A stretch of DNA of 64,000 nucleotides from Halomonas sp. GFAJ-1 (GTDB taxonomy: Bacteria; Pseudomonadota; Gammaproteobacteria; Pseudomonadales; Halomonadaceae), in assembly GCA_002966495.1 (NCBI GenBank), contig CP016490.1:1674001-1738000 (forward strand). The letters are read 5' to 3'. The notes under the pieces were generated by a model, which worked only from the letters and a program-made list of their open reading frames with translations, was not told the origin of the DNA and made no database searches. A program made the position numbers and the translations under genes. Shown one piece after another: positions 1 to 8,686 of the stretch (position 1 is the first letter of the stretch; every line of letters begins with the position of its first letter).

Positions 1-1
1 C

Positions 2-58
2 AGCGAGCTGAAAAACGAGCCAGACTACGAGGCGGCGCTGGCAGCATTAAAAAGTTAG
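2..58 (+). CDS. C-terminal end of an unidentified protein (partial)
   Basis: The window opens inside a plus-strand reading frame whose last 18 codons run to a TAG at 56-58. The visible tail (SELKNEPDYEAALAALKS) looks like an amphipathic helix. The rest lies upstream, so no family can be assigned. It converges on the minus-strand amidotransferase gene that ends 24 bases later. Confidence 0.6.
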   Translation, partial: SELKNEPDYEAALAALKS

Positions 59-82
59 CGGCTCAACGGCAGGTGTATCTTG

Positions 83-772
83 CTAGTTAGCGCCTGTTTT
101 TTTAGCCGCCTCCACTAGTGCATTAATCAAACGCTGTTGGGGGCGGTTAAATACTAGCCACTCTGGATGCCACTGCACACCAATCAAAAACGTATGCTCC
201 GTTGACTCGATACCCTGTACCAGCCCATCTCGGTCACGGGCGACAATATTAATCCCTTTTCCCGCTTTATTGACGGCTTGATGGTGCAAGCTATTTACCC
301 TGCACCAGGTGACTCCCAGTAGTTGATGAAGTTGGCTCGCCCCGACAATATCAACCGTCTTACGAGGCAGCACGGTTCGACGCCGTTTTAAGCCTTCGTG
401 GGTGGTGTAGATATCGGGGTCGAGAGTGCCACCTAAATGGACATTGATTAACTGCGCTCCTCGGCAAATACCCAGCACTGGCGTGCCTTTAGGGATAAAC
501 CGATCCAGCAGGTTAAGCTCTAGCGCGTCCCGCGCGGGGTCTAGGCGCACGTCCAACTGCACTTCACCACCATACAAATGGGCCTGAATATCGTCGCCAC
601 CGCCGATAATTAAACCGTCCAGGTGGTCGGGCAGCGGGCGAGAGGGCGATAAGCGCAGGGGTTTGCCGCCGTGTCGCCATACGGCAAACCAGTCAAAACA
701 AAACGCAAGATGGCTTTTGTGATCTGATGAGGTAATTCCAATTAGCGGTCGAGACATTCTGGCAAAGCTCAC
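83..772 (-). CDS. Class I glutamine amidotransferase, gamma-glutamyl-GABA hydrolase-like (PuuD family)
   Basis: A 229-residue class I glutamine amidotransferase-like peptidase of the C26 family, whose members hydrolyse gamma-glutamyl amide bonds in the cytoplasm. The nucleophile elbow is GICRGAQ with Cys103. The catalytic His/Glu pair is in VQWHPEW (His202, Glu204), and an IIGGGDD oxyanion-region motif lies near residue 56. Length fits the family. The annotated start is GTG; an ATG five codons in (757) is an alternative, and neither has a strong ribosome-binding site. It lies 11 bases downstream of the amidoligase gene on the same strand. Amidoligase-GATase pairs are a known association, in which one enzyme makes and the other trims or recycles an amide or peptide. 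The true substrate is unknown. Confidence 0.85.
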   Translation of the reverse strand: MSFARMSRPLIGITSSDHKSHLAFCFDWFAVWRHGGKPLRLSPSRPLPDHLDGLIIGGGDDIQAHLYGGEVQLDVRLDPARDALELNLLDRFIPKGTPVLGICRGAQLINVHLGGTLDPDIYTTHEGLKRRRTVLPRKTVDIVGASQLHQLLGVTWCRVNSLHHQAVNKAGKGINIVARDRDGLVQGIESTEHTFLIGVQWHPEWLVFNRPQQRLINALVEAAKKTGAN

Positions 773-783
773 ATGTCAGTGGG

Positions 784-1791
784 TTAGCGACGACCGAGTA
801 GACGTAGCAGCTTCTCTTTAAACCGCACCAGCAAGGGGCGGTTATGGTAGGCAATATATTCATCGCAGCGCGCCTGCAGCACACTGGCGTTAGCGGCTAG
901 CTTTTCAACCTCCACCCAGCGGTTCCACTCCATTACCGAGCCCCAGCCGGGCTGCGAAAGCTGCGCATTGGGTAGCCGGTAGTGAAAAGTAGGGCGTGGT
1001 TTAATGAGCTGGCTATGCAGTAGCTCATGGGGGTGATCAGGGCGCAGGAACGCGAAGAGAGGCAGCAAGTCTAGTTCACGATTACGTGTAGGGTTGTGGT
1101 GCAGGTAGTCATCAATAAAACTATCTAGGTCAGGTTGATAATTAAAGTCGAGAACTTTCAGCGCGTACTCTTTGGGGAATGGGTTGGCGTGGGGCAAAAC
1201 TTCCCGAGTGATATCTACTTTGATTTCATCGCGCAGCCAGCTTGCCAAAAGTAAGTAAGCGCGCAGCATGGCGAGCAGATACTCAACATCAAGCCGCACT
1301 ATCTCTGGGTTGAGGTGTAGCCCAAACCCATACAGCAGGCTCGCATCGGTGCCTTTGGCGCCTCTATTGCGCAGTGTCTGGAATAGCGTGTCTAGTGTCT
1401 CAAGCTCATCCCAGGGAATAGGGGGGCAAACAATTTCGGTGGGCACTAGGCCGGTCACCATATCGCCAATCAATTCCCGGGTCTTTTGATGGAACTCTAC
1501 CCGTCGCTGGTGTTGGTGGCGCGCCCACTCGCTGTCGTTTTCGTGGAGCTCTTCCAGCAGCGTTTTGTCAGGGTGTGCGTATTGAGTATCTAGCTCTATG
1601 CCAAACTCGCCCCACTGGGTGCCTTCTACCAGTAGCCGGTGGGGGCTTACCACGTTAAGCTCACCACCAAATAAGTCACGCACCAGCGCAGCAGTATCGC
1701 GAGGCGGTAGGCCGGCAAATTCAACTTCTACGCCAACACGCCTCGGTTGCCCGTTACTATTTAACCGGTGAGGTGGAGCTTGTAGCGTCAT
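784..1791 (-). CDS. Amidoligase-family protein (ATP-grasp/COOH-NH2 ligase fold)
   Basis: A 335-residue protein that begins, after a short leader, with RRVGVEVEFAGL. This is the conserved first strand of the amidoligase (glutamine-synthetase-like COOH-NH2 ligase) family, in which acidic residues hold Mg-ATP. A second conserved patch, GFGLHLNPE, lies near residue 155. Family members form amide bonds in peptide modification or cell-wall-like conjugates, but the substrate here is not known. It is the upstream gene of a two-gene unit with the PuuD-like amidotransferase. The start follows a short intergenic region divergent to the MscS gene. Family call is confident, function is not. Confidence 0.8.
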   Translation of the reverse strand: MTLQAPPHRLNSNGQPRRVGVEVEFAGLPPRDTAALVRDLFGGELNVVSPHRLLVEGTQWGEFGIELDTQYAHPDKTLLEELHENDSEWARHQHQRRVEFHQKTRELIGDMVTGLVPTEIVCPPIPWDELETLDTLFQTLRNRGAKGTDASLLYGFGLHLNPEIVRLDVEYLLAMLRAYLLLASWLRDEIKVDITREVLPHANPFPKEYALKVLDFNYQPDLDSFIDDYLHHNPTRNRELDLLPLFAFLRPDHPHELLHSQLIKPRPTFHYRLPNAQLSQPGWGSVMEWNRWVEVEKLAANASVLQARCDEYIAYHNRPLLVRFKEKLLRLLGRR

Positions 1792-1919
1792 CTCGCCATC
1801 CTTGAGGTGAACGTTTAGGCACCCAGCCTATCATAGTCACGCGTTGAGACTGAGTGTGTGCAGTCAGTAAAACGTTGAGAAACCGGTGTGTTAAAGCCGG
1901 CCCACGACAGGAGTAAAGT

Positions 1920-4346
1920 GTGCGACAGCACTGGATAATCAAGCTGATGATGGGCGTTATCATCGCCGTCCTGCTAGGTGTTATGGCGCAGGCCCAAGCA
2001 CAGAGTGTTTCGCTGCCTAGCCTAGTGGGTGGAAGCGTCCCCAGTGAAGAGCCAAGCGTCAGTAGCGATGACTTTCAAAGCTCGCTTAACGACGTTATCT
2101 CGATGCTCGAGAACGAGGAGCGGCGCAGGGAGCTACTTGACTCGCTGCGTGAGTTGCAAGTGACCGCGCAGGCGGCTGAAGAGGATGGTGTGGTGCGCCA
2201 AGGGTTGCTAGGCGCGCTGGCGGATACGCTGTCTGATCTTGGCGAACAAGCCCAAGCGGGTAATTCGCCCATTGATGAGTGGTCGCGACAACTCGTGCAG
2301 GGGGCTGATGATTTACGCGCTTTAAATGAGGGAGCTGGCCAGGGCGAGGCAATTCGTGCGGTCGTGGATGCCGCCGTGCTGGGTGTTGTCTGGAGCGTGC
2401 TACTCATCTTGATGATTGCGTTGGGTCGCCTAGTCGCAACGCGGCGTGAGTGGCCGCTTGATTTGCCCCGCGACCCGAAAGCGTGGCTATTGGTTGTTCA
2501 CTTTTTACGCCGCATGCTGCCTTGGGCACTGTCGTTTGCGATTACTTTGGGCATTGGCCAGCTGCTACCTTCAAGCTCGGGTCGCACGATCGTGTTGGTA
2601 GTGGCTTATGTTTGCCTGTGCGGGCGTGCCCTTTCGGTGGTGTTTGAAACCGTAATCGCCTTTTTCAGCCGTGGTCATCGGTTCACCGCAGTGCAGTTGC
2701 TCCAGCATAAAGCGCTGCGTGGGCTATTTGCTATTGGTGCACTGATTGCACTAGGCGACGCGGTAAATTCGTCACGCTTGGTGGAGATGCTGGGTTCTGA
2801 GCTTTCAAGCTTGGTCTCTGTGCTTGCTAATATGCTGGCAGCGCTGCTTTCAGCGCGCTTTATTTTCCGGTTCAAACGTCCTATTCGTCATTTGATTTGC
2901 AACCGCCCCTACAAGCAGCGCCGCGATGCCAGTGCCGCGGTTGAAATGATCCGCACCCTTGGCGGCCTGTGGCATATTCCGGCGCTGTTAATGGTAGGCG
3001 GCTCACTTTTAGCGATCTTTATTACCGTTGGTGATGTGGGCACCGCCTTGGCCCGCTCGATCATTACGGCCAGCTTGCTGGTACTTACCTTGGTGGCGAC
3101 GGGGCTACTGCGGCGCCAGGCAGAGCGCATGGGCAAGCGTCGCCATCGTCACCGTTATAGCCAGTACCGTAAGCGTTTGGAGCGGTTTGGGTTTGTGCTG
3201 GCGCATATCTGTACTTGGATGGTGTTTGCTGAGCTTTCCATGCAAGTGTGGGGTGGCTCGTTCTTTGGCTTGGGCCAGCAGGCCGTGGCAAGCGCCCGTA
3301 TTGGACAAGCGTTGATCAGCCTGGGGTCCACCGTGCTACTGGCGTGGCTGGTGTGGATATTTGCTGATACGGCCATTCAGCGTGCGCTGACTTCCTCTGC
3401 TCGCTCTCGGGGGCGGCGGGTTAATCAGGCCAGGGCGCAGACTATTACCCCCATGATTCGCAATGTGATTTTTGTCACCATTTTAATTATTGCGGTCATT
3501 GCGGGGTTGGCCAACCTGGGCGTGAATGTGACGCCGCTGCTGGCGGGTGCGGGTGTGATCGGCTTGGCGATTGGCTTTGGTGCCCAAACGCTCGTACAGG
3601 ACTTAATCACCGGTATTTTTATCCTGATTGAAGACTCACTCGCGGTAGATGATTTTGTACAAATCAACGGCCATATGGGAACGGTAGAAGGCTTAACGTT
3701 GCGCACCGTTAAGCTGCGGGATTTAGATGGTATCGTTCACATCATTACCTTTAGCCGTATTGAGTCAATCCATAACATGTCGCGCCAGTTTGGCATTGCG
3801 CTGATGCGGATTCGTATCCCTTACGACATGAAAATTGACGACGCGATTACCTTAATGCAAGAGACGGCTCAGGAGCTGCGCAAAGACCCGATGATGCGCC
3901 ACTACATCTGGTCGCCGCTGGAAATGCAGGGAGTGCAAGGGTTTGAAGATGGCTGCCCCATTCTGCGCATGCGTTTTCGTACCGCCCCTGAAATGCAGTG
4001 GGATGTGTCCAGGGCGTTTAACTTGCTGCTTAAGCAGCGTATGGAAGCTCAGGAAATGGATCTTGGCATACCGCGGCTTAGCGTTAGCATGGAAGCGCGC
4101 TCGGATGCTCGAGACCCGGCAGGCGAAGGGAGCGACTTCTCGATTAACGATAGTGGCGACCATGAGCAGGAGGGCGCGCGAAAAAAACCGGCGCCCCCAA
4201 CGCCAGCGCCACGCCCGACTAAAACTGAAAAGCGCAGGGATGCCCGTGAGCGTGAGGGCGAATTACCCCAAGCTAAGCCCCAGGCTCAGGGCGAACCCAA
4301 GGGCGAGGCCTATGCCAGCTCCAGCGGCGAAAGTGCCGATGAGTAG
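1920..4346 (+). CDS. Large MscS-family mechanosensitive ion channel
   Basis: An 808-residue inner-membrane channel of the MscS superfamily, in the size class of the larger MscK/YbdG-like members. It starts at GTG with a signal-like hydrophobic N-terminus ending near AQAQA, followed by a coiled periplasmic segment (about 35-140). About ten hydrophobic segments follow, then the pore helix and MscS core (about residues 500-620; GLAIGFGAQTLVQDLITG is the gate-proximal region, then a VDDFVQINGHMGTVE beta domain). The C-terminal ~80 residues are a charged, low-complexity Pro/Glu/Lys tail, probably disordered. Known role of the family is release of osmolytes on hypo-osmotic shock, which suits a halophile. 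The last 84 bases overlap the convergent small membrane-protein gene. Confidence 0.88.
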   Translation: MRQHWIIKLMMGVIIAVLLGVMAQAQAQSVSLPSLVGGSVPSEEPSVSSDDFQSSLNDVISMLENEERRRELLDSLRELQVTAQAAEEDGVVRQGLLGALADTLSDLGEQAQAGNSPIDEWSRQLVQGADDLRALNEGAGQGEAIRAVVDAAVLGVVWSVLLILMIALGRLVATRREWPLDLPRDPKAWLLVVHFLRRMLPWALSFAITLGIGQLLPSSSGRTIVLVVAYVCLCGRALSVVFETVIAFFSRGHRFTAVQLLQHKALRGLFAIGALIALGDAVNSSRLVEMLGSELSSLVSVLANMLAALLSARFIFRFKRPIRHLICNRPYKQRRDASAAVEMIRTLGGLWHIPALLMVGGSLLAIFITVGDVGTALARSIITASLLVLTLVATGLLRRQAERMGKRRHRHRYSQYRKRLERFGFVLAHICTWMVFAELSMQVWGGSFFGLGQQAVASARIGQALISLGSTVLLAWLVWIFADTAIQRALTSSARSRGRRVNQARAQTITPMIRNVIFVTILIIAVIAGLANLGVNVTPLLAGAGVIGLAIGFGAQTLVQDLITGIFILIEDSLAVDDFVQINGHMGTVEGLTLRTVKLRDLDGIVHIITFSRIESIHNMSRQFGIALMRIRIPYDMKIDDAITLMQETAQELRKDPMMRHYIWSPLEMQGVQGFEDGCPILRMRFRTAPEMQWDVSRAFNLLLKQRMEAQEMDLGIPRLSVSMEARSDARDPAGEGSDFSINDSGDHEQEGARKKPAPPTPAPRPTKTEKRRDAREREGELPQAKPQAQGEPKGEAYASSSGESADE

Positions 4347-4694
4347 CCAGGGGCCTCGCCAACGACGCCAACGGTTATAGAGCGAAACCGCGAGGCTTAC
4401 CCGGTCGACCAGCTCATCATGGCGGGAGATGGCGTTGTCCGGCGGCAGTGAGAAATCGTTCGCTACGTCCCCCTGCCAATGCGCGCCATGGGTTAAGCCT
4501 AAGCGAGCCCGTAAACGGCCAATATCACTTACCGTATCGTGGAGCGTATCGTAGGCTTCGCGGCGCTCGGCGATTGCCAGCACGGCCTTGGCGTCCTGGC
4601 GAAGTGCGCTGTTAGGGCAGCGGGCCACCGCACTGTTAATGTCAGCTTCATTCGCGCTGGGCGAAAGGGCTAATCGTTGATACAAATCGCGCAT
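4263..4694 (-). CDS. Small membrane protein with degenerate J-domain-like N-terminus
   Basis: A 143-residue protein. The N-terminal ~70 residues (DLYQRLALSPSANEADI..., AYDTLHDTV) align by eye with a J-domain, but the HPD loop needed to stimulate DnaK is absent. The C-terminal ~30 residues are a Gly/Ala/Leu-rich hydrophobic stretch (two short TM helices or a hairpin). It lies downstream of another J-domain gene on the same strand, suggesting a shared chaperone-related function. Its 3' end overlaps the MscS tail antisense by 84 bases. Possible roles include a membrane-tethered pseudo-J protein; this is inference. The call depends on codon-like composition and context. Confidence 0.6.
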   Translation of the reverse strand: MRDLYQRLALSPSANEADINSAVARCPNSALRQDAKAVLAIAERREAYDTLHDTVSDIGRLRARLGLTHGAHWQGDVANDFSLPPDNAISRHDELVDRVSLAVSLYNRWRRWRGPWLLIGTFAAGAGIGLALGFALSLGLSLG

Positions 4695-4761
4695 AACGTG
4701 GTGAATACTCGCAAGCTATGACGGCATTAAGGAAGCCGCCGTTTAACGACATAAGGGCGGC

Positions 4762-5763
4762 TTAGTAGGTTTGCATTAAATAATCATAGGCATTTTTTAT
4801 GCGTTGAAAGCGTGCCGATGCCAGGGCAACTTGGTGGTCGCTTTCTGAGTAGAACCGATCCGGGTGATGCAGCTGCGCCATGCGGCGATAGGCTTGGCGC
4901 ACATCGGTTCGGCTGGCGCCGGGCGTTAAGCCTAACACCGCCAAGGCGCGGGTTTTGCGATCAGGCGGCGGTGGGCTGCTTGAGCGCTGGCGCTGCTGGC
5001 GGCGAGACTCTTCCTGGCGTGCCTGCTCTTGTTGCCAGCGTTCCCGGCTAGTTTGCTCCTGCTGGGCCTTTTCCCGATGACGCTGTTCCTTCTCTCGCTG
5101 AGCACGCGCTTTAGCGTTACGCGCCTGCTCCTGTTGACGCTGTTTCTCCTGCTGTTTTTGTTGTTTTTGTTGTTTTTGCTGCTGCTTGTCTGTTTTTGCC
5201 TGCTGGCGCTGCTCCGCTCTGGCTTGGGCTTCTTTCGCTTGCCGCTCGGCCGCTTGGGCTTCCTGGGCTTGGCGGGCATGGTACTCTGGGTCGTGCTGCT
5301 GCCAGTAGGTATCTCGGCTAGGGTCTTCCGGCGGGAGCAGTGGTTTACCGGTGAGTTCCTGAAACAGCGTACTTAGCGTGGCGGGTGTTACGTTTAACAG
5401 GTCGGCCAGGAAGCGCAGAATGTAGTGGTTCGCTAGGGATATTTCCCCGTCGTCGGTCGCCACGGTAATGGCTTGATGAATGATACTCAGACTGCGCTCC
5501 TTAGAGCACTCTTTGCGAACTACCTCGGCGGCGAGCTGAATTGCCTGCAGGTCTTGGCTGTGGGCAATACCCATAACGGGCCCCAGCTCATGGCCGTGGC
5601 GAAATTGCGCCGTCACCTGAGCCAAGCGGCGCCGACGCTGCCCCTCAGAAACGTGCTGGCGATGCACCAGCACCCAGGCTAATAGTAGCAGGGTTGCCGT
5701 ATCCACTTGGCTGCGGCTTTTTAGCAGTAGCAGCTCAAAGGGTGAGAAACGGGCAATGGACAT
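4762..5763 (-). CDS. TerB-like plus C-terminal J-domain protein (DjlA-like co-chaperone)
   Basis: A 333-residue protein. Residues ~10-150 form an all-helical TerB-like domain, as in DjlA. Residues ~165-265 are a very Gln/Lys/Arg/Glu-rich coiled linker. Residues ~268-333 are a canonical J-domain (ALAVLGLTPGAS..., with the HPD motif in LHHPDRF) ending at the C-terminus. Unlike classical DjlA it lacks an N-terminal TM segment. J-domain proteins deliver clients to DnaK, and TerB domains often act at the membrane in stress response. It lies 67 bases upstream of the degenerate J-like gene on the same strand. Confidence 0.8.
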   Translation of the reverse strand: MSIARFSPFELLLLKSRSQVDTATLLLLAWVLVHRQHVSEGQRRRRLAQVTAQFRHGHELGPVMGIAHSQDLQAIQLAAEVVRKECSKERSLSIIHQAITVATDDGEISLANHYILRFLADLLNVTPATLSTLFQELTGKPLLPPEDPSRDTYWQQHDPEYHARQAQEAQAAERQAKEAQARAEQRQQAKTDKQQQKQQKQQKQQEKQRQQEQARNAKARAQREKEQRHREKAQQEQTSRERWQQEQARQEESRRQQRQRSSSPPPPDRKTRALAVLGLTPGASRTDVRQAYRRMAQLHHPDRFYSESDHQVALASARFQRIKNAYDYLMQTY

Positions 5764-5876
5764 TGCCTAGCTCCAAAGCAAAGAAGTGAACCGTAGCTGC
5801 ATTAAAGCGTGCCACCATGGTTGTTTTTAGCCATGGTATATCATCGCGTTACGCAATGAAGTAGGAGATTGGTTAG

Positions 5877-7307
5877 GTGATCAATGTTGAGCGTAAAAAC
5901 AGCTTTCAACTGCGTCTCTCGCGTCAGCTTAAGGAAGAGACCTCGCATACGCTCGATGTCTACCTGTTTGTGCCGGGCGAGTTAGGCCTGAGCACCCATG
6001 TGATCTCTGAGGAGGCGTTTTATCATGGCGCCTTTCATGTCTCACGCACCTACTACAGCGACAAGTACCACCTACCCCTGGTGCATAGCCGGTTGGCAAG
6101 CCGTAATCAGTTAGGTAGCGACTCATATCGCTTAAGTTTGAGCCTTTATGCTTACCAGTATGTGGTTGCGTTAGAACGCTCTACCCAGGCGATGCTAGCG
6201 AGTGCACGCAAACTTCGCCATGCCCGTAGTGATGAGCGTGAAGAGAAGAGCGAGACCAATGAGCCTGAAGAGGCCCTTCGCCAGCAGCTTGCCGAAATGA
6301 GTGATTTAAGCGACGGCATTCTAAAGCGTTTAAGGCGTAACCCCCCAAGCGATGAACGGCTTTATAAATACTTTGCCAATATCGATAACTACCTCTCGTG
6401 GTTTACGGAGCAGCAGCTGCTGGCGCTGGTGGCACACATGCCCCGAGGCGGTGGGTTTAGCGATATAAAGCGGCGCTTTATCACGATATGCCACCGGGAA
6501 GGAGAGTACCGTCGCGAGCAAGAGTACAACGCCCAGCGGGTAATGGATGACCCGACGCGTATGTCGAACAAAATGCGCTTACTGCGGCGATTGATTGAAT
6601 ACCCCATCACCTTAAAGCAGAGCGCGATGGAGTTAGGCGGCGGTGAGCAAAAGGCGGTCAAAGCCTTAGCAACGGCGGTGGTGATGGTCTTTGTATCGCT
6701 GGGCATCCTTCACTTACGGGATGTAGTCGGTGACATAACCGCGCTGTTTGTGTTGGCCATGGCGCTGCTTTACGCCATGCGGGAAGTGTTTAAGGATGAC
6801 TTGCGTAACACGCTATGGCGCTGGCTACGTCGTGGGCGGCCAAAGTGGCGGCGACAATACATCGACCCCACCCGCAATGCACTGGTAGGACGGCAGTTAG
6901 AGTGGTTTGACTATAAGCGATACGCGGCATTGGATGACGATATTCAAAAAATGCGCCGCCGCACGGTGGCTCAGCGTGAAGAAGTAGTGATGCACTATCG
7001 GTCGAGTTCACGTATGTCGCCGACGCGCTTTTTAAGCGGCTACGAGCACACGCGTGAAACCCTGCATGTCGATCTTTCCATGCTGATTCGCTTAATGAGC
7101 AAAGAGAAACACCATATTTACCGCTTAAAAGATGGCCAATCGGTTAGGGAAAGCGTTGAGCGCCGCCATTTATTCAACTTGGTGATACGTGAAACGGGTA
7201 GTGAAGATGTGCCCTATCTTGCTCGCTGGAAGGTGGTGGTTAGTCGCTCGGGTATTGTGGATGTAGAAAAAGTCGCCGAGAGCAGCGCCGATGAAAGTAG
7301 CCAATAA
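5877..7307 (+). CDS. Hypothetical protein with a two-TM hairpin
   Basis: A 476-residue protein I do not recognise by name. It starts at GTG with AGGAG nine bases upstream (5863-5867). It is highly charged with Arg/Glu-rich soluble regions, and has two adjacent hydrophobic segments near residues 265-305 (VVMVFVSLGILHL and ITALFVLAMALLYAM). It is therefore probably an inner-membrane protein with two cytoplasmic domains. The N-terminal part mentions no catalytic signature I can name. It stands alone, 90 bases downstream of the divergent TerB-J gene. Confidence 0.75.
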   Translation: MINVERKNSFQLRLSRQLKEETSHTLDVYLFVPGELGLSTHVISEEAFYHGAFHVSRTYYSDKYHLPLVHSRLASRNQLGSDSYRLSLSLYAYQYVVALERSTQAMLASARKLRHARSDEREEKSETNEPEEALRQQLAEMSDLSDGILKRLRRNPPSDERLYKYFANIDNYLSWFTEQQLLALVAHMPRGGGFSDIKRRFITICHREGEYRREQEYNAQRVMDDPTRMSNKMRLLRRLIEYPITLKQSAMELGGGEQKAVKALATAVVMVFVSLGILHLRDVVGDITALFVLAMALLYAMREVFKDDLRNTLWRWLRRGRPKWRRQYIDPTRNALVGRQLEWFDYKRYAALDDDIQKMRRRTVAQREEVVMHYRSSSRMSPTRFLSGYEHTRETLHVDLSMLIRLMSKEKHHIYRLKDGQSVRESVERRHLFNLVIRETGSEDVPYLARWKVVVSRSGIVDVEKVAESSADESSQ

Positions 7308-7480
7308 ACTGAGCTAGATCACAAGAGTCTCAGCGATAACGCGCTGACATAGATAAATTACTGGCAGCGAGCTAGGCTCAAAGAACAACAGCTCAATCTG
7401 AACCTGTAGCCCATGCTTAACGGGTAAGTACTTGGCCTTGACGGGTCGGCTACCAGAATCAGCTTTAAGAGGGATGAACC

Positions 7481-8170
7481 ATGCAAGCTATCGATATTAT
7501 GACGCCCAAAGTCATCAGCGTAGGCCCTGATGCAGAAGTGCGGGAAATTGCACAGCTGCTGCTTGAGCATCGCATTAGCGCAGTGCCGGTGGTCGATGAC
7601 GAGCGCCGCGTACTGGGTATCGTCAGTGAGGGTGATCTCATGCGCCGGGTAAAAGGCGATGAGCGCCAAGGGCGTTCCTGGTGGCTATCACTCTTTACGG
7701 GCGGCAAAGATCCTGGTGAGTATGTGAAATCCCATGGGCGGAAAGCACAGGAAGTGATGACGCCAGACCCGCTCTGCGTTGAAGAGAATACGCCGCTGCA
7801 TACTATTGCTAGGCTACTGGAAAAGCACCATATCAAGCGTGTGCCGGTGGTTCGTGAAGGCAAACTGGTCGGTATTGTCAGCCGTGCGAATTTGCTACAG
7901 GGCATTGCCAATGCGGCGGTTGCGCCCACGGAGTCGCCAACGGATGACCGCAAGATTCGCGATGCTATTTTAAAAGAGGTTGATCAAAATACGGGTGTGC
8001 ATACCGAAAGCATCAGTTTGATTGTGGATGGTGGCGCTGTGGAAATTTGGGGGCTGGTGGAATCCGTCGAGCAAAAGCAGGCGGTCACCGTGGCGGCTGA
8101 GAATATACCGGGGGTTACCAAGGTCGAAAATAACCTTGGAATGATGCCTAGAGGCGCAGGCTACTTTTAA
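7481..8170 (+). CDS. CBS-domain pair plus BON-domain protein
   Basis: A 229-residue protein with two CBS motifs (residues ~7-60 and ~84-140: HRISAVPVVDDERRVLGIVSEGDL and IKRVPVVREGKLVGIVSRANL) forming one Bateman module, followed by a BON domain (~155-222, ending ENIPGVTKVENNLG). CBS pairs bind adenine nucleotides, and BON domains are small modules often linked to membranes or osmotic stress proteins. The combination is common in proteobacteria and is thought to be a nucleotide-sensing stress protein. There is a strong ribosome-binding site (AGAGGGATG) before the ATG. A bidirectional terminator follows. Confidence 0.88.
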   Translation: MQAIDIMTPKVISVGPDAEVREIAQLLLEHRISAVPVVDDERRVLGIVSEGDLMRRVKGDERQGRSWWLSLFTGGKDPGEYVKSHGRKAQEVMTPDPLCVEENTPLHTIARLLEKHHIKRVPVVREGKLVGIVSRANLLQGIANAAVAPTESPTDDRKIRDAILKEVDQNTGVHTESISLIVDGGAVEIWGLVESVEQKQAVTVAAENIPGVTKVENNLGMMPRGAGYF

Positions 8171-8201
8171 ACGACGTATTAGCCTATCTGTTAAGTGAAA
8201 C

Positions 8202-8236
8202 AAAAAGCCCGCTGTATGAACTACAGCGGGCTTTTT
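8202..8236. terminator. Bidirectional intrinsic terminator
   Basis: A perfect 15-bp stem (AAAAAGCCCGCTGTA with its complement) around a 5-base loop, flanked by A and T runs, so it works for both the CBS-BON gene (+) and the deo/cdd operon (-). Confidence 0.92.
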
Positions 8237-8252
8237 AATGGTGGATTCGCGG

Positions 8253-8660
8253 CTAGCGCCCCGGCAGCTGTTCCGGGCCGAAGGCATCGGGGAGTAGCTG
8301 CTCCATGGTGTAGGTTTTTAACACCTCGCCCTGCTTGGAGAGCACCATGATGTGCGTGTTAGGGGTGGCGAACTCGCGAATGCGCTGGCGGCAGTCGCCA
8401 CAGGGCGTGCAGAGATGCTCGCCGGGGCCCATCACGTATACCTTGGCAAGCTCACGCTGGCCTGCGGTAATCATGGCGGAAATGGCCGAGGCTTCGGCGC
8501 ATAGCCCTTTGTAATGGGCCACTTCCACGTTGCTACCCGCAAACTGCTGGCCATCCGGGCACTCCATTACCGCTGCTACCGGGTGGTTGGAGTAGGGCGC
8601 GTAGGCGTTGCCCAGGGTGGTCAACAGTGTGTCTACCAATGCCTGATCCGCTTGGCTCAT
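8253..8660 (-). CDS. cdd: Cytidine deaminase
   Basis: A 135-residue homotetrameric-type cytidine deaminase that converts cytidine and deoxycytidine to uridine and deoxyuridine. The zinc site is a CAE motif (GLCAEASAI) plus PCGDCRQ, the three-cysteine ligand set of the short tetrameric class, unlike the long E. coli dimeric enzyme. It is the last gene of the nucleoside salvage operon, 26 bases after deoD, and ends just before the shared terminator. Confidence 0.95.
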   Translation of the reverse strand: MSQADQALVDTLLTTLGNAYAPYSNHPVAAVMECPDGQQFAGSNVEVAHYKGLCAEASAISAMITAGQRELAKVYVMGPGEHLCTPCGDCRQRIREFATPNTHIMVLSKQGEVLKTYTMEQLLPDAFGPEQLPGR

Positions 8661-8686
8661 GGCGTTATCCTCATTTTATGGGACGT

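Noticed and set aside
5029..5376. A very Leu-rich plus-strand frame that looks like a membrane protein
   Set aside because: It is the antisense of the Gln/Lys-rich linker of the TerB-J protein; poly-Gln codons read as poly-Leu.
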